This document shows, piece after piece, positions 1-9,773 of a stretch of DNA of 64,000 nt (position 1 is the first letter of the stretch; every line of letters begins with the position of its first letter). The stretch is from NCBI RefSeq assembly GCF_003751945.1, contig NZ_RJKL01000001.1, positions 4,898,001-4,962,000 of the forward strand, read 5' to 3'. Made by a program: the position numbers and the translations under genes. The stretch comes from Couchioplanes caeruleus (GTDB lineage: Bacteria; Actinomycetota; Actinomycetes; Mycobacteriales; Micromonosporaceae). The notes beneath the pieces are model-generated. The model did not search any database. It was not told where the DNA came from and saw nothing but the letters and a program-made list of their open reading frames with translations.

Positions 1-62
1 TCCCGCCCGTTTGTGGGGTTTTCATGACCTTTCTGCGGGCGAGGAATGTCGGAGGCGCGACG

Positions 63-75
63 TACTCTTGCTCGC
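63..75 (+). promoter_or_regulatory. Probable leaderless -10 box of nth
   Basis: TACTCT at 63-68 is followed by 7 nt and a GTG at 76. In actinobacteria a TANNNT hexamer 6-9 nt before a start codon usually marks a leaderless transcript. It favours GTG 76 over ATG 46, where GAGGA abuts the start with no spacer. Confidence 0.4.
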
Positions 76-912
76 GTGAGTCGTCCTCCTGTTGCCGCGT
101 CCACCGGTGCGGCCGTGCTCGACCGGTCGGCCAGGCGGTTCGCGGGAGAGACACCCGTCGGACGCAAGCGCCGAGCCCGTAAGACGGCCAGGCTGCTCGC
201 CGAGACCCATCCCGACGCCCACTGCGAGCTCGACTTCGAGACGCCTCTGCAGCTCGCCGTGGCGACCATCCTGTCGGCGCAGTGCACCGACAAGAAGGTC
301 AACGAGGTCACGCCCGTCGTCTTCAAGCGCTACCTGACGGCGGCCGACTACGCGGCGGCGGACCGCGCGCAGCTCGAGGAGATCCTCCGGCCGACCGGCT
401 TCTTCCGTGCCAAGACCGACTCGCTCATCAAGCTGGGCCAGGCGCTGGTCGAGCGCCACGGCGGCGAGCTGCCCGGCAAGCTGGACCTGCTGGTCGCGCT
501 GCCGGGCATCGGCCGTAAGACCGCCAACGTCATCCTGGGCAACGCCTTCGACGTCCCGGGCATCACCGTCGACACGCATTTCCGCCGCCTGGTCAACCGC
601 TTCGGGTGGGTCCAGGAAGAGGATCCGGTCAAGATCGAATTTCAGGTCGCCGAGCTGATCGAGAAGCGCGACTGGACCATGCTGTCGCACCGGATCATCT
701 TCCACGGTCGCCGCGTCTGCCACGCCCGCAAGCCGGCCTGCGGCGCCTGCACCCTGGCCGCGGTGTGCCCGTCGTACGGCACCGGCCCGACCGAGGCGGC
801 CCCGGCCGCCCGGCTGCTCAAGGGCCCCCGGGCACGCGAGCTGGCCGTGCAGGCGGGCATCGACCCCGGCCTCGTCCCCGCGGCGGCCGTGGCGACCCCG
901 GAGGCGCCGTGA
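76..912 (+). CDS. nth: Endonuclease III (DNA glycosylase/AP lyase)
   Basis: Base-excision repair enzyme that removes oxidised pyrimidines and cleaves the abasic site. From GTG 76 it is 278 aa; the alternative ATG at 46 adds ten residues. The helix-hairpin-helix reads [17 protein letters not shown] (about residues 141-158), with the catalytic Lys in GRKTA, followed by VDTHFRR carrying the catalytic Asp. The C-terminal [4Fe-4S] cluster motif is C-x6-C-x2-C-x5-C in [17 protein letters not shown]. The length is somewhat above E. coli Nth, which is usual for actinobacteria. The stop overlaps the start of the thioredoxin gene (GTGA), and the nth-tlpA-nudix-marP order is conserved in mycobacteria. 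Confidence 0.95.
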   Translation: MSRPPVAASTGAAVLDRSARRFAGETPVGRKRRARKTARLLAETHPDAHCELDFETPLQLAVATILSAQCTDKKVNEVTPVVFKRYLTAADYAAADRAQLEEILRPTGFFRAKTDSLIKLGQALVERHGGELPGKLDLLVALPGIGRKTANVILGNAFDVPGITVDTHFRRLVNRFGWVQEEDPVKIEFQVAELIEKRDWTMLSHRIIFHGRRVCHARKPACGACTLAAVCPSYGTGPTEAAPAARLLKGPRARELAVQAGIDPGLVPAAAVATPEAP

Positions 913-1571
913 GCAGTGACTCCCTGGGCCCTGGGCGCCGCGTCCCGGGGGCTGTGCGGCGCTGTGACACCGCGGATGCACGTCGGGCCGGCCCTGCGAG
1001 GTGGTTCAACCCGTCGCTGTGGCTGGTCCCGTCGGTGGCGCTGCTCCTCGCCGCCTGCACGACCTCCGTCGGCACGCCGGACCCCGAGAGGCCGTCGCCC
1101 TTCGCCGACTGCGCGATCCTGGCCGCGGCCTCTTCCTCGCCCCCCGGCTCTTCGGATCTTCCGGATGTCTCGCTGCCCTGCTTCACCGGGGGTGCGCAGG
1201 TGCGGATCAGCGATCTGCGCGGTCCCGCCGTCATCAACCTCTGGGGTTCCTGGTGCGGCCCGTGCCGCCAGGAACTGCCGCTGATGCAGGAGCTGGCCGA
1301 CGCCACATCCGGCAGGCTGCGGGTGCTCGGCGTCGACACCAGGGACGACCGCGACGCCGGGGCGTCGTTCGCCGCCGACCACGGCGTCACGATGCCGACG
1401 CTGTTCGACCGCGATCAGGAGCTCCTGTCGGCGCTCGGACGTGCATCCCTGCCTGTGACCGTCTTCCTCGACGCTCAGGGCAAGCAGTTCGTCTACACCG
1501 GCAAGGCTCTCGACAAGCTGACGCTGGGGACGCTCGTGCGTACCCACACTGGCGTGACGGTGACCGGATGA
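909..1571 (+). CDS. TlpA/ResA-like thioredoxin-fold lipoprotein
   Basis: Membrane-tethered thiol-disulfide oxidoreductase of 220 aa acting outside the cytoplasmic membrane. I chose GTG 909 because it overlaps the nth stop (GTGA). A hydrophobic stretch ends in a lipobox-like LAAC (Cys about 50), so the mature protein is probably lipid anchored, although about 30 residues precede the hydrophobic core. The redox centre is [10 protein letters not shown] (CxxC about residues 117-120), followed by the LGVDTRD and cis-Pro (ASLPVTVF) elements of the TlpA family. By analogy with the family it may serve cytochrome c maturation or general reduction of exported proteins; no specific partner is visible. 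It is probably co-translated with nth and the Nudix gene. Confidence 0.88.
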   Translation: MSSDSLGPGRRVPGAVRRCDTADARRAGPARWFNPSLWLVPSVALLLAACTTSVGTPDPERPSPFADCAILAAASSSPPGSSDLPDVSLPCFTGGAQVRISDLRGPAVINLWGSWCGPCRQELPLMQELADATSGRLRVLGVDTRDDRDAGASFAADHGVTMPTLFDRDQELLSALGRASLPVTVFLDAQGKQFVYTGKALDKLTLGTLVRTHTGVTVTG

Positions 1572-2335
1572 GACCGGCGAGCGCACGGTCCGGCGGGCCG
1601 CCGAACGAGCGTCCCGGCGGGCTTCCGGGCTGGTGGGAGCCGTTGCTGACCCGCGCCACCGCCGCACGTGCCGAGGATTTCACCAGCCTGCGGCCACCCG
1701 CGTCCGGAGCCCGGCCGAGCGCCGTCCTCGTCCTGCTCGGCGAGGACCGGACCGGTCAGCCGGACCTGCTGGTGCTCCAGCGAGCCGCGACCATGCGCAA
1801 CCACGCCGGTCAGCCGGCGTTCCCCGGCGGCGCCGCCGATCCCGAGGACCACGACGCCGCGGCGACCGCGCTGCGGGAGGCCCAGGAGGAGGTCGGGCTC
1901 GATCCGGCGACGGCGACCGTCCTGACCACCCTGCCGGAGCTGTACATCCCGGTGAGCGGGTTCGTGGTCACGCCGGTGCTGGCCTGGTGGCACGCCCCGC
2001 ATCCGGTGCGCCCGTGCGACCCCGCCGAGGTCGCGCACGTCGCGCGGCTGCGGATCGCCGACCTGGTCGACCCCGACAACCGGATCCGGGTACGCCACCC
2101 GAGCGGCTGGATCGGCCCGGCCTTCCAGACCAGCGGCATGCTCGTCTGGGGCTTCACCGCCGCCGTCATCTCCGCGCTACTCGACATGGCCGGCTGGAGC
2201 CGACCCTGGCATCCGGGTCGCATCATGGAGCTACCAGATCCCGCACACCTGCCCGGCCCCGCGCCATTGCCCAACGGATCCGTTCCGGTCGCCGACGCGT
2301 CGGCCGCCGCCACCTCCGACGAGGTGGTCTCGTGA
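1568..2335 (+). CDS. Nudix hydrolase, CoA pyrophosphatase type (NudL-like)
   Basis: 255-aa Nudix hydrolase predicted to cleave CoA or related pyrophosphates. ATG 1568 overlaps the upstream stop (ATGA). The family signature LLVLQRAATMRNHAGQPAFPGG (about residues 62-84) is the extended motif of CoA-type Nudix enzymes, and it leads into the Nudix box with REAQEEVGL (about 100-108). Two Pro-rich stretches flank the domain. It sits in the nth-tlpA-nudix-marP operon. Substrate assignment rests on the CoAse signature and not on direct evidence. Confidence 0.9.
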   Translation: MRPASARSGGPPNERPGGLPGWWEPLLTRATAARAEDFTSLRPPASGARPSAVLVLLGEDRTGQPDLLVLQRAATMRNHAGQPAFPGGAADPEDHDAAATALREAQEEVGLDPATATVLTTLPELYIPVSGFVVTPVLAWWHAPHPVRPCDPAEVAHVARLRIADLVDPDNRIRVRHPSGWIGPAFQTSGMLVWGFTAAVISALLDMAGWSRPWHPGRIMELPDPAHLPGPAPLPNGSVPVADASAAATSDEVVS

Positions 2336-2357
2336 CCGTCACTTCTACCTGGAGCGA

Positions 2358-3536
2358 GTGCCCGTGGTCGATGGATTCCTGATCCTGCTCATGCTGGTCT
2401 TCGCGATCAGCGGATACCGGCAGGGTTTCGTCATCGGCGCGCTGTCCTTCGGCGGCTTCTTCAGCGGCGTGCTGATCGGCCTCCAGATCGGGCCGCTGAT
2501 CGCCAACCAGTTCGCCGACGGCACGGTCCGGCTCGTGGTGTCGCTCGTGACGATCTTCGCGCTGGCGGTGCTCGGGCAGACCCTGGCGGGCTGGCTCGGC
2601 ACCAAGGTGCGCCGCACCATCGAGAGCCGGCCGCTGCAGCGCGTCGACGACGCGGGTGGCGCCATGGTGTCGCTGGTCGCCGTGCTGCTGGTCGCGTGGC
2701 TGATCGCCGTACCGCTGGGATCGACGCCGTTCCCCGAGATCAACCGGCAGGTCCGCAGCAGCGCCGTGCTCAACGGCATCAACAAACTCATGCCCGAGCA
2801 GGCGCAGGCGCTGTCGGCGGGGCTGCAGCAGTCGCTGAACACCAACGGCTTCCCGGACGTCCTCGGCGGCCTGAGGCGCACCAACGCCCGCGAGGTGGCG
2901 GCCCCGGACCCGGCCCTGGCGAAGAGCCAGGTCGTGGTCAACTCCCGCAAGTCGGTCATCAAGGTCCTGGGTACGGCCCCGAGCTGCTCACGCCGCATCG
3001 AGGGCTCCGGATTCGTGTACGCCGACGAGCGCGTGATGACCAACGCCCACGTGGTGGCGGGCACCCGCAACGTCCAGGTGGAGACGCAGAACGACCGCCT
3101 CGACGGCAAAGTGGTCGTGTACGACCCCGACCGTGACCTCGCCGTCGTCTACGTCCCGGGCCTGAAGGCGCCGCTGATGCCGTTCGTGAGGAAGCCCGCG
3201 GGCACCGGTGCGAACGCGATCGTGCTGGGCTTCCCGCTCGACGGCCCGTACAACGCCCAGGGCGCCCGGGTCCGCGACGTCAGCAAGATCACCGGGCCGG
3301 ACATCTACGACTCGGGCAACGTGACCCGCGAGATCTACACGATCCGCGCCCTGGTCCAGAGCGGCAACTCCGGCGGCCCCCTGATCGCCCCCAACGGCGA
3401 CGTGCTCGGCGTCATCTTCGCGGCGGCCGCGGACGACCGCAACGTCGGCTTCGCCCTGACCGCGGCGGAGGCGGCCGGAACGGCCAAGCTCGGCATCGAA
3501 CGCACCCGAGGAGTGAAGACGGGCGACTGTGCCTGA
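2358..3536 (+). CDS. MarP-like CvpA-domain membrane serine protease
   Basis: 392-aa trypsin-fold protease on an N-terminal CvpA-type membrane domain with four predicted TM helices within the first about 120 residues. The catalytic triad is visible: His in TNAHVVAG (about 231), Asp in DPDRDLAVV (about 260) and Ser in VQSGNSGGPL (about 337). The homologous protease of M. tuberculosis (MarP, Rv3671c) supports acid resistance and sits in the same gene neighbourhood. Start GTG 2358 follows GGAGCGA. Two cysteines, one near the protease start (PSCSRR) and one at the very C-terminus (DCA), could pair as in MarP. The last codon and stop lie inside the first unit of the 40-bp tandem array that follows. 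Confidence 0.93.
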   Translation: MPVVDGFLILLMLVFAISGYRQGFVIGALSFGGFFSGVLIGLQIGPLIANQFADGTVRLVVSLVTIFALAVLGQTLAGWLGTKVRRTIESRPLQRVDDAGGAMVSLVAVLLVAWLIAVPLGSTPFPEINRQVRSSAVLNGINKLMPEQAQALSAGLQQSLNTNGFPDVLGGLRRTNAREVAAPDPALAKSQVVVNSRKSVIKVLGTAPSCSRRIEGSGFVYADERVMTNAHVVAGTRNVQVETQNDRLDGKVVVYDPDRDLAVVYVPGLKAPLMPFVRKPAGTGANAIVLGFPLDGPYNAQGARVRDVSKITGPDIYDSGNVTREIYTIRALVQSGNSGGPLIAPNGDVLGVIFAAAADDRNVGFALTAAEAAGTAKLGIERTRGVKTGDCA

Positions 3537-3810
3537 CTCCCGCTGCGCCGGACTGACCCTCGCTGCGCCGGCCTGACTCCCGCTGCGCCGGACTGACCCT
3601 CGCTGCGCCGGCCTGACTCCCGCTGCGCCGGACTGACCCTCGCTGCGCCGGCCTGACTCCCGCTGCGCCGGACTGACCCTCGCTGCGCCGGCCTGACTCC
3701 CGCTGCGCCGGACTGACCCTCGCTGCGCCGGCCTGACTCCCGCTGCGCCGGACTGACCCTCGCTGCGCCGGCCTGACTCCCGCTGCGCCGGACTGACCCT
3801 CGCTGCGCCG
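3531..3810 (+). repeat. Perfect 7 x 40 bp tandem array overlapping the marP stop codon
   Basis: Seven head-to-tail identical 40-bp units at 3531, 3571, 3611, 3651, 3691, 3731 and 3771. Each unit is two diverged 20-bp halves, GCCTGACTCC + CGCTGCGCCG and GACTGACCCT + CGCTGCGCCG, so the array is also 14 half-units. The first unit contains the marP stop codon (TGA 3534-3536). There are no spacers, so it is not CRISPR. Identity of all copies implies recent amplification or homogenisation. Confidence 0.97.
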
Positions 3811-4111
3811 GCCGGACGGCCGCGCGCGTAGGCGGACCTGGACACGCTGCCGCGAGGGCACTCCCACTGGGCGGCGGTGACGCTGTCCCGGGTGCCCGGT
3901 GCCCGGTGTGGGCTTCCCGTGCGCACTGTGCCGGTGGCGGGCGCCTTCCGGTGGCCGTGCAGCGACCGTGCTCGACGCCGGGGATTCGGGTTCGGACGGC
4001 GAGCGGGCGTGCTGGCCCGCGGGCGGGTGTGCCGGCGGAGAGCGGCCGGGAGGCGAGCGCGGCGGTGACCGAGCGCGGCGGTGGCCGCGCGGGCGAGCGG
4101 GTGGCGGGTCG
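3811..4111. other. Convergent intergenic region marP / mycosin
   Basis: About 300 bp between the 40-bp array and the mycosin stop. No convincing gene. It carries short imperfect repeats (GTGCCCGGTGCCCGGTG near 3890, and a doubled 16-mer GAGCGCGGCGGTG-type element near 4053-4083, just downstream of the mycosin stop). Confidence 0.5.
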
Positions 4112-5533
4112 TCAGGTGACGCCGGCGAAGCGGCGCATGGTCCAGGCCGCGGCGACGAGGGATGCCAGGAAGAGGGTTGCGGCCGCCCACCAGCCGCGGG
4201 ATTCCTCGGTCGTGCCGGTCTCGCTCATGGTGATCGCGGTGCCCGCGTTGGCGCCGGACGCGGGGGCGCCGGCCGAGCTTGACGTGGCGGCGTCCGGGGC
4301 CGACTGGGCCTCGCCCGAGGCCGGGGCGCTGCCGAATCGGGCGATGCCCGGGGAGGCCGTCGTGTCGAGGGGGTTGCTGGTCACCGCGGGGATATCCGCG
4401 GTGAGCGCCGCCGCCGGGTCGACCATGCCGTAGCCGTAATCGCTGTCGCGTCCCAGCGGGCCCCGGTCGTGGGCGGTCCTGATGATCCGGTTGACCACCT
4501 CGCCCGCGGACATGGCGGGCCAGCGGGCGCGGATCAGCGCCGCCGTGCCCGACACCATGGGCGCCGCGAAGCTGGTGCCCTGGACCCGCCAGTAGCCGTC
4601 CGGGCGGGCGCCGGTGAGCTGGGTTGCCGGGGCCGTCACCACGGTTTCCTTGCCGGTGATCGAGCCGCTCCAGAGGGTGTCGCCGCCCTTCTCCATGCCC
4701 GCCACCGCGATGACGCCGGGTTCACGGGCCGGATACCAGACGCCGGACGAGGTCGAGGTGCTGGCGTTGCCGGTGCACGCCACGACGACCACGTCCTTGG
4801 CGAAGGCGTAGTCGAGCGCCGCGGCCAGGGCCGGGCTGCTGCCGTTGCCGCCGAGGGAGAGGTTGACGACGCGGGCGCCGTTGTCGACCGCCCAGCGGAC
4901 GCCCTTGGCGACGATCATCGCGTCGTCGTACCGGTTGTCGCGGTCCAGGACGCGGACGGGCAGGATCTTGGCCTTGGGCGCGATGCCGACGACTCCGGAG
5001 CTGTCGTCGCCGCGGCCGGCGATGAGCGCCGAGACGGTGGTGCCGTGGCCGACCAGGTCGGTGTCGCCGTCGCCGTCCGGGTCCACCAGGTCGAGGCCCT
5101 TGAGCACCTGGCCCTGCAGGTCGACATGGCTCGCCTCGACGCCGGAGTCGATGACCGCGACGGTCACCCCCTCGCCGGCGGAGTGGCTCCAGGCGCCGGC
5201 GACGTTGAGCGTCTTCAGGTGCCACTGCTCGGCCCGGACCGTGTCGCCCTGGAGTGGCTCGGGCGCGGCCAGCGGACCCGCGATCCCACCTGCCCCCGCC
5301 GAAGAGAAGCCCGACGAGCCCGCGGAGAAGCTCGACGAGCCCGCGGAGAAGCTCGACGAGCCCGCGGAGTAGCTCGACGAGCCCCCGGGGAAGGCCGACG
5401 ACGAGGCCGCGGAGGAGCCCGGCGACGAGGCCGGTGAGAAGCCGGTGGGGAGGAAGGCGGGAGCGAGGACGGGAGCCGCGGTCAGGCCGGCGGCCAGGCA
5501 GGCCGCTGTGACCCGCGCGGGAAGGTATCTCAC
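4112..5533 (-). CDS. mycP: Type VII secretion mycosin (S8 subtilisin protease)
   Basis: 473-aa subtilisin-like protease of ESX/type VII systems, anchored with its catalytic domain outside the membrane. The triad is Asp in VAVIDSGVEASH (about 125), His in GHGTTVSALIAG (about 163) and Ser in GTSFAAPMVSG (about 320). An N-terminal signal segment is followed by a Ser-rich linker containing three 7-residue SSFSAG-type repeats. A single TM helix (AATLFLASLVAAAWTM) precedes a short basic tail, the standard mycosin topology. Start GTG 5533 is preferred over TTG 5536. It lies downstream of eccC on the same strand, separated by about 210 bp. Confidence 0.93.
   Translation of the reverse strand: MRYLPARVTAACLAAGLTAAPVLAPAFLPTGFSPASSPGSSAASSSAFPGGSSSYSAGSSSFSAGSSSFSAGSSGFSSAGAGGIAGPLAAPEPLQGDTVRAEQWHLKTLNVAGAWSHSAGEGVTVAVIDSGVEASHVDLQGQVLKGLDLVDPDGDGDTDLVGHGTTVSALIAGRGDDSSGVVGIAPKAKILPVRVLDRDNRYDDAMIVAKGVRWAVDNGARVVNLSLGGNGSSPALAAALDYAFAKDVVVVACTGNASTSTSSGVWYPAREPGVIAVAGMEKGGDTLWSGSITGKETVVTAPATQLTGARPDGYWRVQGTSFAAPMVSGTAALIRARWPAMSAGEVVNRIIRTAHDRGPLGRDSDYGYGMVDPAAALTADIPAVTSNPLDTTASPGIARFGSAPASGEAQSAPDAATSSSAGAPASGANAGTAITMSETGTTEESRGWWAAATLFLASLVAAAWTMRRFAGVT
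5319..5381 (-). repeat. Three 21-bp tandem repeats in the mycosin linker
   Basis: Units at 5319-5339, 5340-5360 and 5361-5381, the last differing at one base. They are in frame and encode the Ser-rich linker between signal segment and protease domain, so copy number would change linker length without a frameshift. Confidence 0.9.
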
Positions 5534-5745
5534 CAACGGGCACCGCCGCGGGGCGCGCGGGGCGCGGAAGCGTCAGGCCGGGCTGGACGGGACGCGATCG
5601 GTGCTTCGCTCACAGCGCTCACTGGACGGCGGGCCATTCTGAGGATGGACGGTCGATGGAGCGAGATTACTCCGAATCCGCGCGTTGTCGCGGTGGTCTG
5701 TCTATGCGGATCGCACCGGAGGTGCGTCCGGGCAAGGGCGACGGC

Positions 5746-8700
5746 TCAGTACGGGGGGAGATGCGATAACTGCACCAACCGCACCCCTTCACGCCGGGTC
5801 ACCAGGCGGCCACGTCCCGGTGGCATCAGGGCCGGGCGGACCGGGCCGATGAGCGCACCCTCGTCCGCGGGACCGCTCATCACGAGCCCCGGCGAGGACA
5901 GCTCGCGCAGGCGCTGGATGACCGGGTCGTACATGGCCCGGCTGGCGCCGCCGGCCCGGCGGGTGACGATCAGGTGCAGACCCACGTCCCGCGCCTGGGC
6001 CAGGTATTCCAGGATCGGCTGCAGGGGGTTCGTCGGGCCCGAGGCGACCAGGTCGTAGTCGTCGACCAGCACGAACAGCTCGGGGCCGTTCCACCAGGAG
6101 CGTTCGCGCAGTTGCTGGGCGGTCACGTCCGGCCCGGGAAGGCGGCGTTCCATGTAGCCCGCGACCGATTCCATCAGCTCGAGGGTCTTCTGGGCCTGCA
6201 TGCCGTACCCGATGCGGTGCTCGCTCTCCGGCAGGTCCATCAGGCTGCGCCGGTAGTCGACCAGGATGATGCGGGCCTCGGTCGGCTGGAAGCGCCGGGT
6301 GATGGTGGTGGCCAGCGCGCGCAGGAAGGACGACTTGCCGCACTCGGCGTCACCGAAGAGCAGGAAGTGCGGCTCGCCCGCGAAGTCGATCTCGACGGGT
6401 TGCAGGTCGGACTCCGCGATGCCGATCGGCAGGCGCAGGCCGGTCGAGCGGGTGAGGTCGATGTCCGCGTACGGCAGCGAGGGCGGCAGCAACCGTACGC
6501 GCGGCGCCACCGGCCCGGTCCACGACGCGGCGATCATCTTGACCAGCTCGGTGGACTCGGCGTTGCTCAGCTCCGGCCGTACGGTCAGGAAGTGCAGGGC
6601 CTTGTTCTTGTCGGTCGGGTGCTCGACGATGCCGCGGCCGGGCTTCTCCGGCACCGTGATCGCCTGGCGCCGGTTGACCGCGGAGTCGGTGGGATCGCCG
6701 AGGCGCAGCTCCACCTTCGAGCCGAAGAGGTCGCGGATCGCCGGGCGGTAGTCCATCCAGCGGGGAGCGCTGGTCACGACGTGGATGCCGTACGACAGGC
6801 CGCGGGTCGCGATGTCGGTGATGACGCCCTCGAGCTCGTCGTAGTCCTTGCGCAGCGTGGTCCAGCCGTCGACGACCAGGAAGACGTCGCCGAACGGGTC
6901 CGCGTCGGCGCCGGTGCCCAGCTCGGTGCGGGCCGCGCGGCGCCGCCGGTAGGAGGCCATCGAGTCGATGCCCAGTTCGCCGAAGCGGCGCTCCCGCTCG
7001 GTGAGCAGGGTGGAGACCTCGCCGACGGTACGCCGGACGCCGACCGCGTCGAGGCGCCCGTACACGCCGCCGACGTGGGGCAGGTCGCGCAGGGTGCCGA
7101 GCGAGCCGCCGCCGAAGTCGAGGCAGTAGACCTGCACCTCGGCGGGCGTGTGGGTGAGCGCCAGCCCGCAGACCAGCGAGCGCAGCGCCGTGGACTTGCC
7201 GGACTGCGCGCCGCCCACCACGGCCACGTGACCCGAGCCGCCGTCGAGCTGCAGCCACATCACGTCGCGCAACTGCTCGCGGGGTTTGTCGATGAGGGCG
7301 ATCGGCACCTGCAGGGCGCCGTGCAGCTCCGGGTTGGCGAAGGACAGGCCGCGCGCGGGGTCGGCGGCGACCGGGCCGAGCAACTCGTCGAGGGTCGCCG
7401 ACCGGGTCAGCGGGGGCAGCCAGACCTGGTGCGCGGGCGGCCCCTGGCCGTTGAGGCGCGCCACGATCACATCCAGCAGACTCTCGCCGGCCGGCACCTC
7501 CTCCGGCTTCGGCTCGGGGAGCCGCACCGGCTTCGGCGCCGGGACGTAGTGGGTGGAGTAGGACAGGATCTCGGGCGCGGCGCCGTCACGGGTCGCGCCG
7601 GGACGGCGGCTGCCGGCCTGCCGGAAGACCCCGGAGACGTACGCGGCCCTGAAGCGTACGAGCGGCTCGGTGCCGAACTTGAGGTAGCCGTGCCCGGGCG
7701 AGCGCGGAAGCTCGTAGGCGTCGGGCACGCCGAGCACGGCCCGGGACTCCAGCGCCGAGAAGGTCCGCAAACCGATCCGGTACGACAGATGGGTGTCGAG
7801 TCCCCGCAGCCGTCCCTCCTCCAGCCGCTGGCTGGCGAGCAGCAGGTGCACGCCCAGCGACCGGCCCAGGCGTCCGATCTGCACGAACAGGTCGATGAAG
7901 TCGGGCTTCGCCGACAGCAGCTCGGAGAACTCGTCGCAGATGATCAGCAGGGACGGCAGGGGCGGCAGGGCGGCGCCGCCGGCCCGCGCCTTCTCGTAGT
8001 CGCGCAGGCTGGCGTAGTTGCCGGCCTTGCGCAGCAGTTCCTGGCGCCGGATCAGCTCGCCGTCGATCGCGTCCACCATGCGGTCGACCAGGGGCAGTTC
8101 GTCGGCGAGGTTGGTGATGACGGCGGCGGTGTGCGGCAGCCGGTCCAGCGAGGAGAAGGTCGCGCCGCCCTTGAAGTCGACCAGGACGAAGTTGAGCGTC
8201 TCGGAGGAGTGGGTGGCGGCCAGCGCGAGCACCAGCGTGCGGAGCAGCTCCGACTTGCCGGAGCCCGTCGCGCCGATCAGCAGGCCGTGCGGGCCCATGC
8301 CGTCCTGGGCCGACTCCTTCAGGTCGAGCTCGATCGCGGAACCGTCGCCGCCGAGACCGATCGGCACGCGCAGCTTGTCGCGGTCGGGTCGCGGCAGCCA
8401 GGCCTGGGCCACGCTGAACGAGTCGGGGTCGCCGAGGTTGAGCAGCTCGGCGAGGCCCATCTCGGCGGCCAGCGGCGTGTCCGCCGACTTCGACAGGGCG
8501 GCGAGCCGCAGCGGTGCGAGACGGCGGGCGACGGCCTCGGCCTCCTCCTCGCTGAGCCGGTCGGGCGTGCCCACCTCGGCGGCGTGGTCCATCGCGTACG
8601 TGTGCAGCTCGCGCCGCTTGCCGTCGGCGCGGATCTCGAGCACGAGCAGGGACCGGTCGAGCAGCCGCGGCGGCACGTCGTCCAGGTCGAGCACGGTGAC

Positions 8701-9720
8701 GCCGTCGATGCCGTCGTCGAGCTGGGTGGCGCCCTTGAGGTCGGCGCCGTCGAGCACGATCACCACGTGGGGCGCGGAGGTGCCGGAACCGGCCGGGTTG
8801 AACCTCGGCCGGTTGCCGATGACGTCCTCGAGCAGACTCTCCAGGTCCGGACCGGCGCTGGCGACCAGGCGTACCTGGCCGAGGCGGTCGGTCCGCGTGG
8901 GGTGCAGGTTGTGCGGGAGCCACTTGACCCATTCCCACCGTTCCCGGCGTCCGGGCCCCGCGCACACCGCGATGATCAGGTCGTCGGGGGCGTGGAAGGT
9001 GGCGAGCTGGGTGAGCACGGCACGGGTCAGCGCCCGGGCGTCGGCCTCGGCGTCCGGGCCGTCGCCGCGCAGGAAGACCCGCGCGAAGCCGCGCAGCGAG
9101 ACCGCGACCGGGAGATCCGGGACGACCGAGTACGCGTCCAGGAACCGCCGCAGCGCCCCCGCGGTCATCGGCTCCAGGTCCTCCAGGGGCCGGGTCACCG
9201 GCGGGACGAGCGGGGTGGCGAGGGTCTGCGGTCCGACGGCGAGCCGGACGACGCCGAAGTCGGGGTCGGTGGCCCGGCGTTCCCAGACCCGGTGGCTGCC
9301 GACCGTCGACCACAGCCGGGCCGGGTCGGGATGCCGGTAGTAGAGGCCGACGCGCTGGCGGGTGGCCGTGTCGCGCACCCGGCGGCGCAGGCCGGCGAGG
9401 TGCCGCAGGTATTCGCGGCGGGCGGCCATCATCTCGGCCTTCTTGGGCGAGCCGCTGGAGCCGAACGAGGTGGCGAGCATCGCGAGGGACGAGATGCCGA
9501 AGAGTCCGCCGATCACGTACGCGAAGGCGCCGCCCTGGCCCCGGCCCATCATCATCGCCATGGCCACGGACCCGCCGAGCATGGGCAGCACCATGAACGC
9601 CTGCTGCCAGCGGCCGCCGACCGCCTGCGGGATCTCGGGCGGCGGATCCACGGCGAGCTCGCCGGTCGGGATCTCCGGTGCCGGCCGTCGTGCGGCCCGC
9701 TTGATCACCACCGTGCTCAT
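5746..9720 (-). CDS. eccC: Type VII secretion ATPase EccC (FtsK/SpoIIIE family)
   Basis: 1324-aa membrane ATPase, the motor of an ESX secretion system. Two TM helices lie near residues 40-87, followed by a DUF-type stalk and three ATPase modules with P-loops GATGSGKS (about 482), GGAQSGKS (about 836) and GDAECGKS (about 1121). All three keep the Lys-Ser pair. I chose ATG 9720 (MSTVVIKRAARR), matching the usual EccC N-terminus; the upstream in-frame extension lacks family character. EccC recognises C-terminal signals on WXG100 substrates. Mycosin lies downstream on the same strand and EccD is divergent, but no esxA/B, eccB or eccE is in the window. Confidence 0.95.
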   Translation of the reverse strand: MSTVVIKRAARRPAPEIPTGELAVDPPPEIPQAVGGRWQQAFMVLPMLGGSVAMAMMMGRGQGGAFAYVIGGLFGISSLAMLATSFGSSGSPKKAEMMAARREYLRHLAGLRRRVRDTATRQRVGLYYRHPDPARLWSTVGSHRVWERRATDPDFGVVRLAVGPQTLATPLVPPVTRPLEDLEPMTAGALRRFLDAYSVVPDLPVAVSLRGFARVFLRGDGPDAEADARALTRAVLTQLATFHAPDDLIIAVCAGPGRRERWEWVKWLPHNLHPTRTDRLGQVRLVASAGPDLESLLEDVIGNRPRFNPAGSGTSAPHVVIVLDGADLKGATQLDDGIDGVTVLDLDDVPPRLLDRSLLVLEIRADGKRRELHTYAMDHAAEVGTPDRLSEEEAEAVARRLAPLRLAALSKSADTPLAAEMGLAELLNLGDPDSFSVAQAWLPRPDRDKLRVPIGLGGDGSAIELDLKESAQDGMGPHGLLIGATGSGKSELLRTLVLALAATHSSETLNFVLVDFKGGATFSSLDRLPHTAAVITNLADELPLVDRMVDAIDGELIRRQELLRKAGNYASLRDYEKARAGGAALPPLPSLLIICDEFSELLSAKPDFIDLFVQIGRLGRSLGVHLLLASQRLEEGRLRGLDTHLSYRIGLRTFSALESRAVLGVPDAYELPRSPGHGYLKFGTEPLVRFRAAYVSGVFRQAGSRRPGATRDGAAPEILSYSTHYVPAPKPVRLPEPKPEEVPAGESLLDVIVARLNGQGPPAHQVWLPPLTRSATLDELLGPVAADPARGLSFANPELHGALQVPIALIDKPREQLRDVMWLQLDGGSGHVAVVGGAQSGKSTALRSLVCGLALTHTPAEVQVYCLDFGGGSLGTLRDLPHVGGVYGRLDAVGVRRTVGEVSTLLTERERRFGELGIDSMASYRRRRAARTELGTGADADPFGDVFLVVDGWTTLRKDYDELEGVITDIATRGLSYGIHVVTSAPRWMDYRPAIRDLFGSKVELRLGDPTDSAVNRRQAITVPEKPGRGIVEHPTDKNKALHFLTVRPELSNAESTELVKMIAASWTGPVAPRVRLLPPSLPYADIDLTRSTGLRLPIGIAESDLQPVEIDFAGEPHFLLFGDAECGKSSFLRALATTITRRFQPTEARIILVDYRRSLMDLPESEHRIGYGMQAQKTLELMESVAGYMERRLPGPDVTAQQLRERSWWNGPELFVLVDDYDLVASGPTNPLQPILEYLAQARDVGLHLIVTRRAGGASRAMYDPVIQRLRELSSPGLVMSGPADEGALIGPVRPALMPPGRGRLVTRREGVRLVQLSHLPPY

Positions 9721-9764
9721 ACCGTAGTTATCCCTTTCGTCCGCACTCTGGGCTTTCGTGGCAC

Positions 9765-9773
9765 TTGTCCACA
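9765..9773 (+). promoter_or_regulatory. Single consensus DnaA box in the eccC/eccD divergent region
   Basis: TTGTCCACA, the GC-rich actinobacterial DnaA-box consensus, lies 45 bp upstream of the eccC start. It stands alone, so its role is uncertain. Confidence 0.35.

Noticed and set aside
3531..3810. CRISPR array
   Set aside because: The repeats are contiguous with no unique spacers and no cas genes nearby; they are plain tandem repeats.
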